A stretch of 64,000 bases of DNA from Liquorilactobacillus uvarum DSM 19971. GTDB lineage: Bacteria; Bacillota; Bacilli; Lactobacillales; Lactobacillaceae. This document shows positions 52,792 to 62,349 of this stretch, one piece after another. The DNA is taken from contig NZ_AZEG01000010.1 in the NCBI RefSeq assembly GCF_001434935.1, forward strand, positions 19,836-83,835, written 5' to 3'. The notes beneath the pieces were generated by a model. The model was not told where the DNA came from. It saw only the letters and a program-made list of their open reading frames with translations, and searched no databases. Position numbers and translations under genes: made by a program. Within the stretch, counting starts at the first letter, position 1. Every line of letters begins with the position of its first letter.

Positions 52792-53958
52792 TTGAAATAT
52801 CGTCGACTCTCATTCTTATTCTTCCTAGTCATGTTTGTAATTGGAACGGATACTTTTTTAGTATCACCTTTACTGCCAACTTTAACGCAGTACTATGGAA
52901 TTTCAACTAGTATTTCTGGATTCATGGTTAGTTCTTACGCATTTGGCTATATGCTATCAGCACTTATTGTTGGACCTATCTCAGATAAGTATGATCGCAA
53001 AAAAATTCTGATTATTGGATTAACTGTTTTTACACTAGCAACAGCTGCTTGCGGCTTAGCTAATAATTTTCCAATAATGTTGCTTACGCGTTTTATTGCC
53101 GGTGTCGCTGCAGCGTCTGCCGGACCGCAAATCTGGGCTGCTATCCCATTACTGTTTCCTAAAGAGCAAGTGGTGAAAACTATGGGTTACGCAACTTCGG
53201 GTTTAGCAATTGCACAAATTATTGGGGTACCTTTAGGCAGTTACCTAGCCGGCTGGTCTTGGCGTTTTCCATTTTTCTTTGTGGGCAGTATCGCGTTAAT
53301 ACTGACTATTTTAGTAATTAGTTATATGCCAGACTTGAATGAAGCGACGGCTAAACCGCATTCAGTTAATATCTATCAAGAATTTTCCCAAAATAAATCG
53401 GTGTTGAAATTATTATTTTCTTATTTATTATTTCAAACAGCTAATTTTTGTGGTTTCTCGTTTATCGGAACATGGTTTGCAAAAAGTTTTGCGCTGCCGG
53501 TTGCTTCAATCGGAAGTCTTATTTTAATTATCGGTGCTGGACAATTTATTGGCAGTCTTATAGGTTCCCACTTAGTGCAGATTTTTACTTTACCAAAAGC
53601 ATTTTTGCTGGAATTTCTATTGTTTATCGCAGGTTATCTAATTTTGCCCTTCTCTTCATCAGCAATTGCAGCAACAATAATCTTAGCTTTTATTTATCTG
53701 ATCGGCGGGGCGATCTTCCCATTGTTCATGAGCACACTGCAGTCGCAGGCAGGCAATGCGCGTGGCACGATCTCTTCGTTATCAAATGCGGCGATGTATC
53801 TTGGCGAAGCAATTGGCGGGGTGTTCGGGGGAATACTCATTAAAAATTTTACAGGTTTTTATGGCATTGCTGCCTTCACTGTTATCGGAGTAATTTTAGC
53901 AATGCTGTTGTACGCACAGCAAGGCTACTTCAAAAAAGTGAAAAGCAATAATCAGTGA
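52792..53958 (+). CDS. MFS transporter (drug or metabolite efflux type)
   Basis: The 388-residue protein has 12 predicted membrane helices and the MFS loop motif GPISDKYDRKKILI between helices 2 and 3, plus LTRFIAGVAAASAGPQ typical of AraJ/PbuE-like drug:proton antiporters. It uses a TTG start with TTGGAGG upstream. It is convergent with the rgg-like gene. The substrate is unknown. Confidence 0.9.
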   Translation: MKYRRLSFLFFLVMFVIGTDTFLVSPLLPTLTQYYGISTSISGFMVSSYAFGYMLSALIVGPISDKYDRKKILIIGLTVFTLATAACGLANNFPIMLLTRFIAGVAAASAGPQIWAAIPLLFPKEQVVKTMGYATSGLAIAQIIGVPLGSYLAGWSWRFPFFFVGSIALILTILVISYMPDLNEATAKPHSVNIYQEFSQNKSVLKLLFSYLLFQTANFCGFSFIGTWFAKSFALPVASIGSLILIIGAGQFIGSLIGSHLVQIFTLPKAFLLEFLLFIAGYLILPFSSSAIAATIILAFIYLIGGAIFPLFMSTLQSQAGNARGTISSLSNAAMYLGEAIGGVFGGILIKNFTGFYGIAAFTVIGVILAMLLYAQQGYFKKVKSNNQ

Positions 53959-53987
53959 ACCCTGTGCAGTTCCTATGATTGTATAAA

Positions 53988-54884
53988 CTAGATATGTATA
54001 TCTGAAAAGTCAAAAATATAATCTATTTCTTTTGCAGTTAGATATTTTGCCAGATAATTCTTCTCGTTTAGTAAGAATTGGGGCTCATGTTCAGTCAAAT
54101 GAGCAATTAGATTTGCTTTTTTAAGCAGTATTAAACCCTCTTTCTTTTTCCCCCTAAGATAAAGAGTTAGACCTTTTAAATTGAAAATTCGTGTCCGGTG
54201 ATAGTAGTCCTTATCCTGATTTTTGAAATAGGTCTCCAGTTTAGTCACTAGTGATTCTGCAATTTCAAGGGAATCGCTGCTGTCAAGGAGAAATAAAATG
54301 ATGTTGTTATAAATGTAAAACAGCAAGGAAAAATTATCATGTCTGAAGTTCTCATAGATGATTTCTTTTTTCTGAAGTTCTTCAAACAAGGTAAACATGA
54401 ACGCTTTATCTAAAAATGGAATAGAGTGACCGAACAAATATAGTTCGAAAAAAGTCCAGTTGCTGATATTTTTAAAATAATCTTCAAGAACCAATAGTTC
54501 ATTGTCAGTGATGCTTGCAGCCCCTAAAGTTGTGAGCATCATTTTTATTTGAATAATTTGCAGTTTGGCAAACCTTCCTGACCGACTTTGCCAAGCATGC
54601 AGATATTCTCGCAGCTGCGCGCTATCGCCACTTTGATAAGCTCGCTGAAAATTGGGTAATAGATCATTACCGGCGGTATTTCTGGTCTGATACAAAAACT
54701 CCAGTTCGGATAATTGGACGTTGATACGATTCAGTAATTCTAATAAGTGCGTAAATGAAATATCTGTGAGACCACGTTCAAAACGAGACAAAAAGGGGAC
54801 CGAAACGATTCCCTGACTTGCTTCTTGAAGTGTGATATTTTTGCTGGTTCTGAATTCTTTGAATGTTTGACCTATTTTTATCAT
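53988..54884 (-). CDS. Rgg/GadR/MutR-family transcriptional regulator
   Basis: The 298-residue protein has an N-terminal helix-turn-helix (FKEFRTSKNITLQEASQGIVSVPFLSRFERG) and a long helical-repeat C-terminal domain, as in Rgg regulators that bind short peptides. It is divergent from an MFS exporter gene across 92 bp. No short peptide gene of the SHP kind is visible in that gap or on its other side, so the peptide, if any, is elsewhere. Confidence 0.9.
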   Translation of the reverse strand: MIKIGQTFKEFRTSKNITLQEASQGIVSVPFLSRFERGLTDISFTHLLELLNRINVQLSELEFLYQTRNTAGNDLLPNFQRAYQSGDSAQLREYLHAWQSRSGRFAKLQIIQIKMMLTTLGAASITDNELLVLEDYFKNISNWTFFELYLFGHSIPFLDKAFMFTLFEELQKKEIIYENFRHDNFSLLFYIYNNIILFLLDSSDSLEIAESLVTKLETYFKNQDKDYYHRTRIFNLKGLTLYLRGKKKEGLILLKKANLIAHLTEHEPQFLLNEKNYLAKYLTAKEIDYIFDFSDIHI

Positions 54885-54976
54885 TTATTTTAACCTATAT
54901 GCAATTTTTTATTCTTAATTTTAACTCTGACTTAGAATTAAAGCTACCATACAAGGTTTAATTAGGGGGAATAAAA

Positions 54977-56179
54977 TTGCTTGCACATAATTCAAAATTT
55001 ATTTATCTTTGGCTGGGGTTCCTGATTTCTTCACTAGGTGACTGGCTGTATCGTCTAGCTTTACCGCTTATTATTCTTGAAAAGACTGGTTCAGCCTATC
55101 ATGCTGCGACGACTTTCGGGGTATCATTTATTCCCTGGGTTTTCTTCTCATTGATAGGTGGAAGTTTGGCAGATAATTACACTCAAAAGAACATTTTGAT
55201 TACCGGTAATATTTTTGCTGCTGTATTTAGTCTATTATTGATTTTTGTTTTGCGGGGCAGTGATATTAACTTTGGCTTGTTGTATGCAGCTGTGTTTTTG
55301 CTGGCATCTGTTGATCCCTTAATCCACCCCAGTTTTCAAAGTATTATCCCAGAAATAATTGCTCAAAATCAGTTTGCTAGTGCTAATGCGGCTATTCAGA
55401 CAATTGATAATACACTATCAATTATAGGACCACTGCTGGGCGGTTCATTAGTCACACTAATGGGCGGGGTCAATGCTTTATGGCTTGATATGATTTCTTT
55501 TCTAGTGACCGCGTTTGTTTTGCTTAAACTGCCCACGCCAACTGTTGCTGTTCAGCAAAAAATAAGACATCCGTTAAGCGAACTGGGACATGATGTGATA
55601 GAAGGTGCCATATATAGTTTTCATCAACATGTTATTTTCAGCGGCTCAATGATGTTTCTATTCACTAATTTTGCACTCAACATGTTTGAAGCCAATTTTA
55701 TTTTTTATATGACTAAAACATTAAATTATCCCATTACTGCTGCAACGATTGCAATGGCGATCGGCGGTAGCGGTTCTCTCGTTGCGGGTCTAGTGGGGAG
55801 CAGAATCGTTAATCGCTTTAAAGCTGGTTTCCTATTGTCATCAAGTACCATCTTAGCCGGATTAAGCACATTGTTCTTGTTGATCAGTCAAAACTATATT
55901 TTTATAGGGGGTATTTTAGGTCTTGTAAGTTTTTTTGGCACGATTAATGTTATTACTTACTTTACTTTGCGTCAGCGAACAGTTCCTAAAAAGATTTTGG
56001 GACGTGTCGTCGCAGTGACACGCATGGTTTCATATGCTTCAATTCCAGTTGGTTCATGGTTTGGCGGATTGCTGTTAGCGCATGGTCAATCGATGGGTAG
56101 TGTTATCTTATTAGCTGGTATTATTCGGACTTTAGCCGGTTTAGGTGCCAAGCTGTCCTCTTTGGGAAAGGAAAAATAA
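54977..56179 (+). CDS. MFS transporter (MFS_3/macrolide-exporter type)
   Basis: The 400-residue protein has 12 membrane helices. WLGFLISSLGDWLYRLALPL at the start and GGSLADNYTQKNILI in the 2-3 loop fit the MFS_3 exporters related to macrolide pumps. TTG start after AGGGGG. The divergent rgg-like gene is the likely regulator. Confidence 0.9.
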   Translation: MLAHNSKFIYLWLGFLISSLGDWLYRLALPLIILEKTGSAYHAATTFGVSFIPWVFFSLIGGSLADNYTQKNILITGNIFAAVFSLLLIFVLRGSDINFGLLYAAVFLLASVDPLIHPSFQSIIPEIIAQNQFASANAAIQTIDNTLSIIGPLLGGSLVTLMGGVNALWLDMISFLVTAFVLLKLPTPTVAVQQKIRHPLSELGHDVIEGAIYSFHQHVIFSGSMMFLFTNFALNMFEANFIFYMTKTLNYPITAATIAMAIGGSGSLVAGLVGSRIVNRFKAGFLLSSSTILAGLSTLFLLISQNYIFIGGILGLVSFFGTINVITYFTLRQRTVPKKILGRVVAVTRMVSYASIPVGSWFGGLLLAHGQSMGSVILLAGIIRTLAGLGAKLSSLGKEK

Positions 56180-56224
56180 AAAATGGAGTCAGTAATACTT
56201 CTAGCACAATTAAGTCTAAAAAGA

Positions 56225-56515
56225 TTAAAAACGTGGTGGCAATTTATACAATTGGTTAACAAATTCAATTCCATATCGACTGATAGAGTACACAACATGT
56301 GGGCTGGCTTCATGGTATATCAACCCATCATTTTCAAGTTCTCTTAGAGATTGGGTCAGCATGATGTTAGTGACAATTTTGAGTTCTCGTTTTAATTCGT
56401 TGTAGCGTAGTCCTTCTTTTTGATGGAATAGTTGCCATAGTATAGGGAGCTTCCACTTGCCTTTAATAGTGGCAATGTATGACATCACAGGACAATTATC
56501 GTTAGTTGCATACAT
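56225..56515 (-). CDS. HxlR-family transcriptional regulator
   Basis: The 96-residue winged-helix protein has the family start NDNCPVMSYIATIKGKWKLPILWQL, with the Cys-Pro that in some relatives senses electrophiles. ATG 56515 is preferred since AAGGAG is 8 nt upstream; ATG 56521 is only 2 nt away. The C terminus is short for the family. It is divergent from an SDR enzyme gene, its likely target. Confidence 0.88.
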   Translation of the reverse strand: MYATNDNCPVMSYIATIKGKWKLPILWQLFHQKEGLRYNELKRELKIVTNIMLTQSLRELENDGLIYHEASPHVVYSISRYGIEFVNQLYKLPPRF

Positions 56516-56617
56516 AAGCATATCTCCTTATCAGTATTCTAGGGCAGTTAAAACTGCGTACTTATTTTTGCTGCCATACGTCATTATAATATGAATAAAC
56601 AAAGGGAGGCTATTATT

Positions 56618-57304
56618 ATGAAAACAATGGTTGTTGTGGGAGCAGGTAAATTATTGGGATTGTCCCTAGCAAAAAAATTTGGGAAAAATGGCTATCACGT
56701 TATATTAATTTCGCGTAATCCTGCTAAACTTGCTCTTTTGCAGTCGGAATTAAATAAAGATAACATTCAATCTTCTTACTTTACGGCAGATATGTATGAT
56801 TTGAATTCGTTGAAAACCAGTTTCAGTGAAATATACCAAAAGTTCGGACAAGTAGACATTATGGAGTTCAGCCCTAACCTGGGTCATCAAAATCCAATCA
56901 ATGTTAAAGATCTGCGGCCAGAGAACCTTGCCTCTAGTTTGCAAGGAAATTTGTTGGCAGCTATTCAATCTGTGCAGGAAGTTTTACCAAGTATGCTGCG
57001 TAGAAAGAAAGGTGCATTGCTGTTTACCACTGGTTTATCTGCTATTTATCCCAATCCTAAAATGGCTGATTTTAGTGTTGCCAAAGCTGCACTAAGAAGT
57101 TATATTTTGAATTTAGACCAAAGTTTGAAAGATAAAAATATCTTTGTTGGTCATATTTCTTTAGGAGCCTTTTTGAAAGAAAGGACACGTAAAGCCAATG
57201 ATCCGGATATTGTGGCTGATCGCTGGTATCAGAAATACATTAATAATGAACATGGTGAAGAGGTTTATCCTAAAGGTGTGACTCAAGCCACAGTAATCAG
57301 ATAG
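56618..57304 (+). CDS. Short-chain dehydrogenase/reductase
   Basis: The 228-residue protein has a Rossmann start VVVGAGKLLGLSLAKKFG. The later active-site region has FSVAKAALRSY instead of the usual YxxxK, with Phe-Ser-Val in place of the Tyr context, so classical SDR catalysis is doubtful. ATG 56618 has GGGAGG upstream. It lies divergent to the HxlR regulator. Confidence 0.82.
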   Translation: MKTMVVVGAGKLLGLSLAKKFGKNGYHVILISRNPAKLALLQSELNKDNIQSSYFTADMYDLNSLKTSFSEIYQKFGQVDIMEFSPNLGHQNPINVKDLRPENLASSLQGNLLAAIQSVQEVLPSMLRRKKGALLFTTGLSAIYPNPKMADFSVAKAALRSYILNLDQSLKDKNIFVGHISLGAFLKERTRKANDPDIVADRWYQKYINNEHGEEVYPKGVTQATVIR

Positions 57305-57342
57305 ATTGAGCTAAACTAGTTAAATAAAGCCTATTTTTTTCA

Positions 57343-57372
57343 TTGAAAAACTGTTTTAATAAAGTGTAGAAT
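57343..57372 (+). promoter_or_regulatory. Probable vegetative promoter for the DUF554 gene
   Basis: TTGAAA-N18-TAGAAT lies about 42 nt upstream of the start codon at 57414. Confidence 0.4.
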
Positions 57373-57413
57373 AAAAATTATTTTTTTATACTTTGATTTA
57401 AGGAGTTTCACTT

Positions 57414-58136
57414 ATGGTGGGGATAGGAACTTTAGTTAATGCGAGTGCTATTATTGTTGGGGGAATTATAGGTTATTTGTTTCAAAGAATTATTCCGATG
57501 AAAATTCAAAAAACGGTCTTACAAGCGATTGGACTGGGAATTATATTTATTGGTTTTTCTGGTACTTTGAGCAAAATGCTAGTCATTAAAAATAATGCGA
57601 TTACAGTAATTGGAGCAATTATGCTGGTTATTTCGTTGGCGGCTGGGACAATCATTGGTGAACTGATAGATATAGATGCATGGTTGAACAAGCTTGGAGC
57701 GCTTCTCGCGCAGCGTTTTAGTCGAGGCCAAAACTCCAAATTCAGTGAAGGCTTTGTTATATCAACATTAACTGTCTGTATTGGTGCGATGGCAGTGGTT
57801 GGAGCGCTTCAAGATGGGCTAAACCACGATCCATCGATCTTATTCACTAAATCATCAATTGATTTCATCATTGTTCTGTTGCTGGCATCTTCATATGGTA
57901 TCGGCTGTTCCTTTTCTGCATTTCCAGTGCTTTGCTTTGAAGGTGGGATAACTCTACTGGCGACGTTCATCAAAAGTTTTTTAACCGCAGATATGCTGAC
58001 CGGTATATCGTTAGTGGGTAACACGTTGATTGCCTTGATTGGTATTAACATGCTCTTGGAGTCAAAAATTAAAATTGCTAATATGCTGCCTTCTCTAGTT
58101 GTTGTCATCTTCTATGTTCATTTCTTGGGCCTCTAG
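57414..58136 (+). CDS. DUF554 membrane protein
   Basis: The 240-residue protein has about seven membrane helices and family segments VGIGTLVNASAIIVGGIIGY, CIGAMAVVGALQDGL and ASSYGIGCSFSAFPVL, which identify DUF554. Family members are often called transporters without proof. It has an AAGGAG site and appears to be a single gene. Confidence 0.85.
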   Translation: MVGIGTLVNASAIIVGGIIGYLFQRIIPMKIQKTVLQAIGLGIIFIGFSGTLSKMLVIKNNAITVIGAIMLVISLAAGTIIGELIDIDAWLNKLGALLAQRFSRGQNSKFSEGFVISTLTVCIGAMAVVGALQDGLNHDPSILFTKSSIDFIIVLLLASSYGIGCSFSAFPVLCFEGGITLLATFIKSFLTADMLTGISLVGNTLIALIGINMLLESKIKIANMLPSLVVVIFYVHFLGL

Positions 58137-58236
58137 ATACGGCATTTTAAATAAGATGGCCAATTAAAATTATTTTATCGCAGATCTGTTGGGCTGATGA
58201 CAGGCAATTTAGCTGATATAGAAAGAGGTGATTGTT

Positions 58237-58908
58237 ATGCGTATCAACATTTTGCAGCATACTCCTAATGAAGGACCGGGATCAATTTCAGCTTGGGGTC
58301 GGGAACATGGATATGAAATTTACATTTATCATCCATATCAATTTGGCTTTTTACCCAAAGCTGAAGAGACTGACATGCTTATTATTTTAGGTGGGCCGAT
58401 GAGCCCTAATGATGATGTGGCTTGGATTATGAAGGAACGCATACTTATTCAACAACTAATAGACATGGAGATACCAATGTTTGGAGCTTGTTATGGAGCG
58501 CAGCAGATTGCTAAAACTTTAGGTTCTTCAATCGTCAAAGCACCAGCAAAGGAAGTTGGATGGGCACCAGTTTATCGTCAAAGCGCGGCAATTCCAAACT
58601 TGCCCAAACAGTTGTTGGCTTTGCATTGGCATGAAGAAATGTTTGAGATTCCTCAAGGAGCTGAATTGCTTTTTTCAAGTGATAGAGTAAAAAATCAGGG
58701 TTTTGTTATAGGCCACCGTATCATAGGACTGCAGTTTCATTTTGAACCGCAGCTGGATAATGTCCGTGAAATGGTGATTAACGATTTCCCATATATCGAA
58801 GGATCAGTACTTAAACAAACTGCGGCTGATATTTTGAAAACACCGGTACCTGAAGATAATGAGCAAGTTATGTTCAAGTTATTGGATTACATTAGTGCAG
58901 ATAAATAG
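58237..58908 (+). CDS. Class I glutamine amidotransferase-like protein
   Basis: The 223-residue protein of the GMP-synthase-like amidotransferase group has LGGPMSPNDD, the nucleophile elbow GACYGAQQIAKTLG with catalytic Cys, and LQFHFEPQ with the catalytic His and Glu. ATG 58237 has AGAGGTGA upstream. No synthase partner is encoded nearby, so the acceptor is unknown; it may act as a peptidase-like or free-standing amidotransferase. Confidence 0.87.
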   Translation: MRINILQHTPNEGPGSISAWGREHGYEIYIYHPYQFGFLPKAEETDMLIILGGPMSPNDDVAWIMKERILIQQLIDMEIPMFGACYGAQQIAKTLGSSIVKAPAKEVGWAPVYRQSAAIPNLPKQLLALHWHEEMFEIPQGAELLFSSDRVKNQGFVIGHRIIGLQFHFEPQLDNVREMVINDFPYIEGSVLKQTAADILKTPVPEDNEQVMFKLLDYISADK

Positions 58909-58994
58909 AAAAAAGGGAATGTGCCAATATTCGTTAGGCTTTAAATAAAAGGAAGACTATTAAAAAGCTGCTTCACATAATGCAAAGCTAAAAT

Positions 58995-59037
58995 AAAGGA
59001 TTGGGTCAAATGTTTGTATTTGACTCAATCCTTTGTT
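58995..59037. terminator. Bidirectional terminator
   Basis: The 17-bp stem 58995-59011 with 59018-59034 has one wobble pair. It lies between the amidotransferase gene and the leftward MFS gene. Confidence 0.72.
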
Positions 59038-59147
59038 AAATCACTATTATTGGCATGCGCCAGATTTTTGTTTGGACTTCGTGTCGATTGGACTTAGACT
59101 GCGCTTTTTTACCTAATCGTAAACAAAAGCCGTAACCGTATAAAGGG

Positions 59148-60326
59148 TCATTTTATCGCACTTCTAACCTCTATAGAATAAGCAATTAGCATGAGTATAA
59201 CTAATGTGGCAACGTAAATAGGAAGGCTTATGATTGAGCCGCTGTGAAGTAAGCTCATCAAATAAGTGAAAAAGCTGATGACAAGGTAATATAAAAAACT
59301 GAAAAGGCCACTCGCAGTACCAATTATGTTTTCGTATCCCACTAATGCCAGTTCGAGTGTAATTGGTAGTGTGATATTTAATCCCCAAAATGTAAAAAAT
59401 GTAGCTATGATCATACCAGTCATTGAATTGCTAACGGCTGCGATGATTAATCCGACTGTTCCTAACAGTGCAATAAACAATCCCTTTTTTACTAAAAATG
59501 TCTTTGAAAACTTAAGGACATAATAGTTTATAACCATTGCACCTGCAATGGTTGATAGGGCAATAACGATACCAATCAAACCATATTGAATTGATGTCAT
59601 TTTGAAATGTTCAATAAAGATGAACGGAGCTTCAGCGTAGTAGCTGAAGAGAATGCCATTAATTCCACTGACTAATAGACCATATGTTAAAACTGTCTTA
59701 TCCGTCATAATCCTGATTAAGATTTTAAGCATACCAATCTTTGTGCTTTTTACCACAGTTTTTCGGGTTTCTGGGAGGTAAAACCCTGTATAAAGCAGAA
59801 TCAATATAGCAATCAATATTAGTGTTGAGAACACGCTGCGATACCCAAAAAAGGTTTGTGCACAACCGCCAATCAGAGGCCCTAGCGCAGGAGCCAGTGA
59901 CATCGCTGCTCCGGTTTTAGCGAATACCTTTGATCTAGTGGTGCCAATATAAGCCTCACGCATGATTGTTTGAGTAATTACCGAACCTGAACTGGCACCA
60001 AAGGCTTGAATCAAACGTGCAAGCAGTACAATATTGAAGTCCTGTGCAAAGTACAATCCTAAGTTTCCAGATAGGTAAATAACAATTCCACTAAGCATTG
60101 CTAATCTGCGGCCTATTTTATCAGACAATGTTCCCCAAAATAAAACGCCAATGGCGAATGCAATAAAATATGTGCTCATTGTTAATTGGGCAGTTTGTGA
60201 CGACACATGTAGATGCGTCCTTAAAGCGGGCAACACGGGTGTAAAGATGGACTCGCTGATTTGCGGGAATCCAATAAGAACAATAATGAGTAAAATGGAT
60301 GGAACATTTTTCTGGGCGTTTTTCAT
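59148..60326 (-). CDS. Bcr/CflA-type multidrug MFS transporter
   Basis: The 392-residue protein has 12 membrane helices. The first helix region with FPQISESIFTPVLPAL, the loop motif WGTLSDKIGRRLAM, and LARLIQAFGASSGSVITQTI are typical of Bcr/CflA drug exporters. GGAGAATC precedes ATG. No regulator is adjacent. Confidence 0.9.
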   Translation of the reverse strand: MKNAQKNVPSILLIIVLIGFPQISESIFTPVLPALRTHLHVSSQTAQLTMSTYFIAFAIGVLFWGTLSDKIGRRLAMLSGIVIYLSGNLGLYFAQDFNIVLLARLIQAFGASSGSVITQTIMREAYIGTTRSKVFAKTGAAMSLAPALGPLIGGCAQTFFGYRSVFSTLILIAILILLYTGFYLPETRKTVVKSTKIGMLKILIRIMTDKTVLTYGLLVSGINGILFSYYAEAPFIFIEHFKMTSIQYGLIGIVIALSTIAGAMVINYYVLKFSKTFLVKKGLFIALLGTVGLIIAAVSNSMTGMIIATFFTFWGLNITLPITLELALVGYENIIGTASGLFSFLYYLVISFFTYLMSLLHSGSIISLPIYVATLVILMLIAYSIEVRSAIK

Positions 60327-60683
60327 AATGATTCTCCTAATTTATAAAATATGCGGAAAAACGCCCTTATACAATTACAGTTGCTTTGCATATGAAACAA
60401 GTATATTCAGTCATTAAAAGATTTCACTCCCTCAAATACATATTTGAAAAATGCACAATAACCAGCGAGAAAATATTTGCAATAAATATTAATATTCTAA
60501 CATAGCTGAGTGTTGCATTAGTACCTAGTGTAAAAAAATGTTGTACAATTCAAGCACAACCTGTGATTATGCAACGCATGGTCCTAACAAATTGAACGTC
60601 TAAATTAAGAGCAAAAGGTGATATAGGTATGTTCATGAATACATTATAAGATGTTTATTACTTGTTTAAGGGAGATGATGGTT
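60327..60683. other. AT-rich divergent region
   Basis: About 357 bp between the leftward exporter and the rightward SnoaL-like gene. It must hold both promoters, but I see no clear -35/-10 pair, repeat or RNA gene. Confidence 0.4.
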
Positions 60684-61073
60684 TTGAGACAGTCTAGTTT
60701 AGAGAGACTCATCGAAGAATATTTTAAAGCATGGGTCACGCGTGATTTCCCTAATGTTGAATATTTTTTCACACATGATGTTTACTACCGCGAATGTAAT
60801 GGAGCAAGTTACCGTGGCTTAAACGAGCTTAATGGGTGGATAAATTCTATGTTAAAAAAGCAAACAGTCTTAGAATGGGATATCAGCAATATTGAAAAAA
60901 CAGATTCTGGTGTTTTCATTGTAATGTGGTTCTTTCACGCAAAAGAAGAGAAAGAATATAATTTTGATGGATTTTCGTTAATTGATTTTACTGACAACAA
61001 AATCAGCCATATTAGTGAGTACGCTGCTAGCCATAATCTTTATCGGTCCTTTAAAGAGACAGGCAGCAACTAA
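60684..61073 (+). CDS. SnoaL-like (NTF2 fold) protein
   Basis: The 129-residue protein has the NTF2/SnoaL pattern: an opening helix LERLIEEYFKAWVTRDF, then strands around DVYYRECNGASYRGLNEL, and a final EYAASHNLY. TTG 60684 is preferred since AAGGGAG is 9 nt upstream; two ATG codons (60675, 60678) directly touch that site. Members are enzymes or binding proteins of many kinds; the role here is unknown. Confidence 0.8.
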   Translation: MRQSSLERLIEEYFKAWVTRDFPNVEYFFTHDVYYRECNGASYRGLNELNGWINSMLKKQTVLEWDISNIEKTDSGVFIVMWFFHAKEEKEYNFDGFSLIDFTDNKISHISEYAASHNLYRSFKETGSN

Positions 61074-61131
61074 ACTAATACAGCTTGATGATGTGGAATG
61101 AAGCAATTCATTAAATAAAAATACTTGTTGG

Positions 61132-62166
61132 CTACTCTAGAGCACTGATGACAACTTTGCCGATCATGTGATTAGATTCAACCAATTGGTGCGCTTTTTT
61201 TAGATTTAGCACATTTATGGGAGACAAGGTTTTATTCAAAGTACTTTTTAGTATGTCTTTGTCTAACAAGTCAGCAACTTGATCGAGAATTTGATGCTGG
61301 GTGATCATATCAGGAGTTTGGTAGAAGGACTTGGTGTACATCCATTCCCATGCAAATTTGGCGCGTTTTTGCGTAAGTTTGCGTAAATTAACTGGATGGC
61401 GATTTTCAGTAATGGAGGCAATACGGCCGCTGGGTTTAATCAATTCAGCCATTTCATTCCAATGACCATCCAAGTCGTTTAATTCCAAAATAAAATCAAC
61501 ATATTTATAACCAAGATTTCGAACTTCTTTTACCAGATCCTGTCGATGATTGACTGTTTGGTCAGCTCCCAGTTTTGTTACCCATTCAATTGTTTCAGGA
61601 CGCGAAGCACTTGCAATGACTTTTAATCCAGCCCAGTGAGCTAACTGAACGGCGATTGACCCCACTCCGCCGGAACCGTTGATAATCAGAATTGTTTTAT
61701 TATGATTCAATGTTTGAGCGTGTGGATCGATTTCTAATTGTTCAAAAAGGGCTTCCCAAGCTGTCAAAGAAGTTAAAGGCATAGCTGCTGCTTGTTGAAT
61801 AGATAGATTTTTGGGGGCATGCCCAACGATCCGTTCATCAACTAATTGAAATTCGCTGTTGCTGCCGGGGCGTTTAAAAGAACCAGCGTAAAAGACCTGA
61901 TCACCTTCTTTAAACAGTGAAACTTTATCACCGGTAGAGGCAACGATGCCGACCGCATCCCAGCCAATTACCTTAGGCTGTTTGAGAATACCATGGCCAC
62001 TCTTCCTGACTCCTGTATCAACGGGATTAACAGAAACAGCTTCTACTTTTATCAGCAAGTCATGTCCCTTGGCTGCTGGTTTAGGCAGCTCAAATTCTAC
62101 TAAACTGTTTTTGCTTTCGATTGGAAGATGTTCTTTAAATCCGATTGCTTTCATTATCGTAGTCAT
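61132..62166 (-). CDS. Zinc-binding alcohol dehydrogenase-like quinone oxidoreductase
   Basis: The 344-residue medium-chain dehydrogenase has a GroES-like N-terminal domain (VSVNPVDTGVRKSG, VIGWDAVGIV) and a Rossmann domain with INGSGGVGSIAVQLAHWAG. Structural zinc cysteines are absent, as in quinone oxidoreductases of the ZTA1/YhdH type. ATG 62166 has GAAGGA upstream. The divergent HxlR gene is the probable regulator, resembling QorR-qorA pairs in other Firmicutes. Confidence 0.88.
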   Translation of the reverse strand: MTTIMKAIGFKEHLPIESKNSLVEFELPKPAAKGHDLLIKVEAVSVNPVDTGVRKSGHGILKQPKVIGWDAVGIVASTGDKVSLFKEGDQVFYAGSFKRPGSNSEFQLVDERIVGHAPKNLSIQQAAAMPLTSLTAWEALFEQLEIDPHAQTLNHNKTILIINGSGGVGSIAVQLAHWAGLKVIASASRPETIEWVTKLGADQTVNHRQDLVKEVRNLGYKYVDFILELNDLDGHWNEMAELIKPSGRIASITENRHPVNLRKLTQKRAKFAWEWMYTKSFYQTPDMITQHQILDQVADLLDKDILKSTLNKTLSPINVLNLKKAHQLVESNHMIGKVVISALE

Positions 62167-62349
62167 TTTTGCATTCCTTCTTTCACAGTAATTATTAATT
62201 ATGACCACAGAAGTTTCAATAATGAAATTTTTGTAAGCTGCTCACAATGTTGCTATAGTGCAGATATTGTGCCAAAAAGATTGAAATGCAACTGAAACTA
62301 TTGTATTAATTATTACTATGAAGCTGATTATTGAAAGGAGAAATCAATT

